The position numbers and the translations under genes were made by a program. 7,132 nucleotides of DNA from Clostridia bacterium (lineage in GTDB: Bacteria > Bacillota_A > Clostridia > UBA1212 > UBA1255). Of the stretch, positions 6,149-7,132 are shown piece after piece; within the stretch, counting starts at the first letter, position 1; each line of letters opens with the position of its first letter. Under the pieces are notes generated by a model that saw only the letters and a program-made list of their open reading frames with translations, ran no database searches and was not told where the DNA came from. Where the stretch lies: contig JAFWZH010000055.1 of NCBI GenBank assembly GCA_017522515.1, forward strand, positions 1 through 7,132. Reading direction: 5' to 3'.

Positions 6149-6484
6149 TTATCGTTTTACATTGACAGGTTTGAATGCTTCTTCAACTATCAAATCTCGA
6201 ATATGTCCAAATTGATTATTCGTATAATGTCTAAGTTGCTGGTCTATCAACTCATTGCAGAAGTGTTTTGGAACATCTGCATTTACTTGATTATCCTCTT
6301 TGGACTCAAAAACAATTTGAACTAAGTTGGAATTGCTACTATCAGTTACCTGATGTATGAAATAGAGATGGGTAAATTTGTATAAGGCTGCTGTAATAAC
6401 CTCTTTTGCATACAAATTCAAATCTACCGAAACTTGAAATTTATTGTCTTCAAGTTCTACGACTGGGAATTTAATGTCTGCCAT
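6149..6484 (-). CDS. hxsD: His-Xaa-Ser system protein HxsD
   Basis: This is a 111-residue small cytoplasmic protein without catalytic motifs. The identification uses its position immediately before hxsB and its conserved-looking pattern. FQVSVDLNLYAKEVITAALY (16-35) is followed by a hydrophobic strand (LVQIVFES), and the C-terminal helix has QQLRHYTN and IRDLIVEEAF (95-104), matching the LLNDYxLRE-like end of the HxsD family. Its role is unknown. As the small first gene of an operon of peptide maturases, it could be a scaffold or peptide-binding partner of HxsB/HxsC, which is inference. I chose the ATG at 6484. A TTG nine codons upstream (6511) would add residues derived from a G-rich hairpin loop and is less likely. 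No Shine-Dalgarno site precedes the start; instead a folded leader of about 260 bases does. Confidence 0.88.
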   Translation of the reverse strand: MADIKFPVVELEDNKFQVSVDLNLYAKEVITAALYKFTHLYFIHQVTDSSNSNLVQIVFESKEDNQVNADVPKHFCNELIDQQLRHYTNNQFGHIRDLIVEEAFKPVNVKR

Positions 6485-6746
6485 AACCGTACCAAGTCTT
6501 CCAGCCCCCAAAGACCAATCTTATTCAACGAAGAAGCGTGGAACTGCAATGCCACGTTCGTTCTTGGAGGTCGTAGGAAAACCCGTATAAGTCGAGGGAT
6601 GGTAATAGCAGCCCACGCTATATGCGTGAGAAACCATTACGCTTTTCTTGACTTATACTTTGTGAATTTCCTACGTTCCCAAGTATCAAGATAGCATAAC
6701 GCTTCTTTTTAACTCATATGTCTTGGATAGAGTTACCCCTATCCAA
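6485..6746 (-). ncRNA. Candidate structured 5' leader or small RNA of the hxs operon
   Basis: This gene-free stretch is dense in pairing. Read on the minus strand it starts with a perfect 8-bp hairpin (6746-6739/6730-6723). It then has a 121-base imperfect hairpin with arms 6563-6618 and 6624-6683. Stem segments in this hairpin are 6563-6567/6679-6683 (5 bp), 6572-6580/6667-6675 (9 bp), 6585-6593/6650-6658 (9 bp) and 6614-6618/6624-6628 around a TATAT loop. A third hairpin at 6527-6562 pairs 6527-6532/6557-6562 and 6537-6541/6552-6556 with a 4-base bulge. A small GTCTT/AAGAC hairpin with a G-rich loop lies at 6515-6496, 11 bases before hxsD. A 9-bp pairing between 6531-6539 and 6699-6707 would close the whole domain but excludes the third hairpin, so two folds are possible. 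I do not recognise it as a known RNA family. A miniature mobile element is the main alternative. Confidence 0.55.
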
Positions 6747-6749
6747 CTG

Positions 6750-6757
6750 CAAAATTA
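6750..6757 (-). promoter_or_regulatory. Promoter -7 box ahead of the hxs leader
   Basis: TAATTTTG on the minus strand fits the Bacteroidetes -7 consensus TAnnTTTG. Initiation would fall near 6743-6746, at the first base pairs of the leader's 5' hairpin, which supports the assignment. No TTTG is present at the expected -33 distance, so activity may be weak or activator-dependent. Confidence 0.45.
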
Positions 6758-6758
6758 C

Positions 6759-6805
6759 AAAAAAGTCGTAATAATAGGCTCGTTTTAGGCAAATTATTAC
6801 GACTT
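6759..6805 (-). terminator. Strong intrinsic terminator of the right-edge gene
   Basis: On the minus strand a perfect 13-bp stem pairs AAGTCGTAATAAT (6805-6793) with ATTATTACGACTT (6775-6763). The loop is 17 bases and a T-run follows (6764-6759). The structure starts 11 bases after the stop codon of the gene at 6817 and insulates it from the hxs operon. Confidence 0.9.
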
Positions 6806-6816
6806 GGAGGTGCATT

Positions 6817-7132
6817 TTAGAGTTTCAGCCCTCGATTTTGGCTTCTTCTACTTGTCGGCAACCCTAATGCTTCCATAAACTCATCTTTTTTGCGTCTGAA
6901 CCAAGAGTGATGCGAAACACCATCGATTTTAAGGTCAAATCTTCCCTCTTTGTCCTCTTTGAGAGAGCAGACCGCACCATCGGCAGAAAACGATTGATTA
7001 AACATCGTTGAATAGAGTTTGCCTTTGACGGGGATTTCCTTGAAAGTGCACAATGCTTTGATAAGGTTGTCGTTGAATCCCATTTTCTCGCTGAGGTATT
7101 TAATCATCGGCATCAGCTTCTCCACATACGGG
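6817..7132 (-). CDS. C-terminal part of an unrecognised protein, open at the window edge
   Basis: About 105 codons are open from the window edge to the TAA at 6817, with no stop and no convincing start. A GTG at 7125 is in frame but the frame continues upstream (PYVEKL), so this is most likely the C-terminal end of a longer protein. I do not recognise the family. It is a soluble, basic segment: KGKLYSTMFNQSFS, then a charged stretch with GAVCSLKEDKEGRFDLKIDG, then WFRRKKDEFMEALGLP, ending in a basic tail (SRRSQNRGLKL). The latter part could be a compact beta-strand plus helix domain. It is followed by its own strong terminator and so belongs to a transcription unit separate from hxs. It could be a backbone gene of a mobile element, given the tRNA at the other side, but nothing in the sequence proves this. 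Confidence 0.75.
   Translation of the reverse strand, partial: PYVEKLMPMIKYLSEKMGFNDNLIKALCTFKEIPVKGKLYSTMFNQSFSADGAVCSLKEDKEGRFDLKIDGVSHHSWFRRKKDEFMEALGLPTSRRSQNRGLKL

Noticed and set aside
6434..6694. Plus-strand 86-codon open frame across the hxsD start and leader
   Set aside because: It is antisense to hxsD and passes through the long imperfect hairpin, with no promoter or protein pattern, so it is taken as chance.
6527..6707. Integron attC site
   Set aside because: An RYYYAAC-like ATTCAAC occurs at 6523-6529, but no matching GTTRRRY box lies at the other end, and no integron integrase or cassette array is visible.
6485..6746. Retron msr-msd RNA
   Set aside because: A long hairpin with a closing stem is reminiscent of one, but no reverse transcriptase gene is present in the window and the downstream gene is hxsD.
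6763..6805. Invertible (phase-variable) element suggested by the 13-bp inverted repeat
   Set aside because: The spacer is only 17 bases and a T-run follows immediately after a stop codon, so an intrinsic terminator explains it fully.

Overview
The window looks like a Bacteroidales (Bacteroides/Parabacteroides-like) chromosome or integrative element. The support is AT-rich DNA, a textbook Bacteroidetes promoter (TTTG, 20-bp spacer, TACTTTTG) in front of the tRNA gene, TAnnTTTG boxes in front of both operons, and an almost complete lack of Shine-Dalgarno sites. The species cannot be fixed from the sequence.

Layout, left to right. A plus-strand tRNA-Ser(UGA) has its own promoter and two successive intrinsic terminators. 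Every protein gene lies on the minus strand and is transcribed toward the tRNA, so the rest is best read from right to left. At the right edge is the C-terminal part of an unrecognised protein (6817-7132), closed by a strong terminator. Next come a promoter-like box and about 260 bases of highly folded non-coding sequence, read here as a 5' leader or small RNA. Then follows a complete His-Xaa-Ser (Hxs) peptide-modification operon: hxsD, hxsB, hxsC and hxsA, with 3-, 6- and 35-nt gaps, ending in a terminator at 3223-3253. A second promoter abuts that terminator and drives a three-gene group: a HEPN-type putative RNase, a DUF1016/YhcG-type PDDEXK nuclease and a trypsin-like serine protease.

How the genes work together. 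In the Hxs operon, HxsB and HxsC are two different radical SAM enzymes predicted to modify the repeat region of HxsA, a small Sec-exported peptide ending in eight His-Ser-Ser units. HxsD is a small partner protein of unknown role. The chemistry and biological purpose of Hxs systems are, to my knowledge, not established. The HEPN/PDDEXK/protease group has the composition of an anti-phage or stress-response cassette, but this is inferred from domain types and genomic setting only. Location next to a tRNA-Ser 3' end, a classic integration target, fits an accessory island. No integrase, transposase or second att copy is visible in the window.

Most novel candidates: (1) the folded leader in front of hxsD, with a 121-bp imperfect hairpin and mutually exclusive pairings; (2) the HEPN + DUF1016 + trypsin-like triad; (3) an eight-unit His-Ser-Ser tract encoded by strongly diversified synonymous codons; (4) a palindromic repeat embedded twice in frame in the DUF1016 gene.
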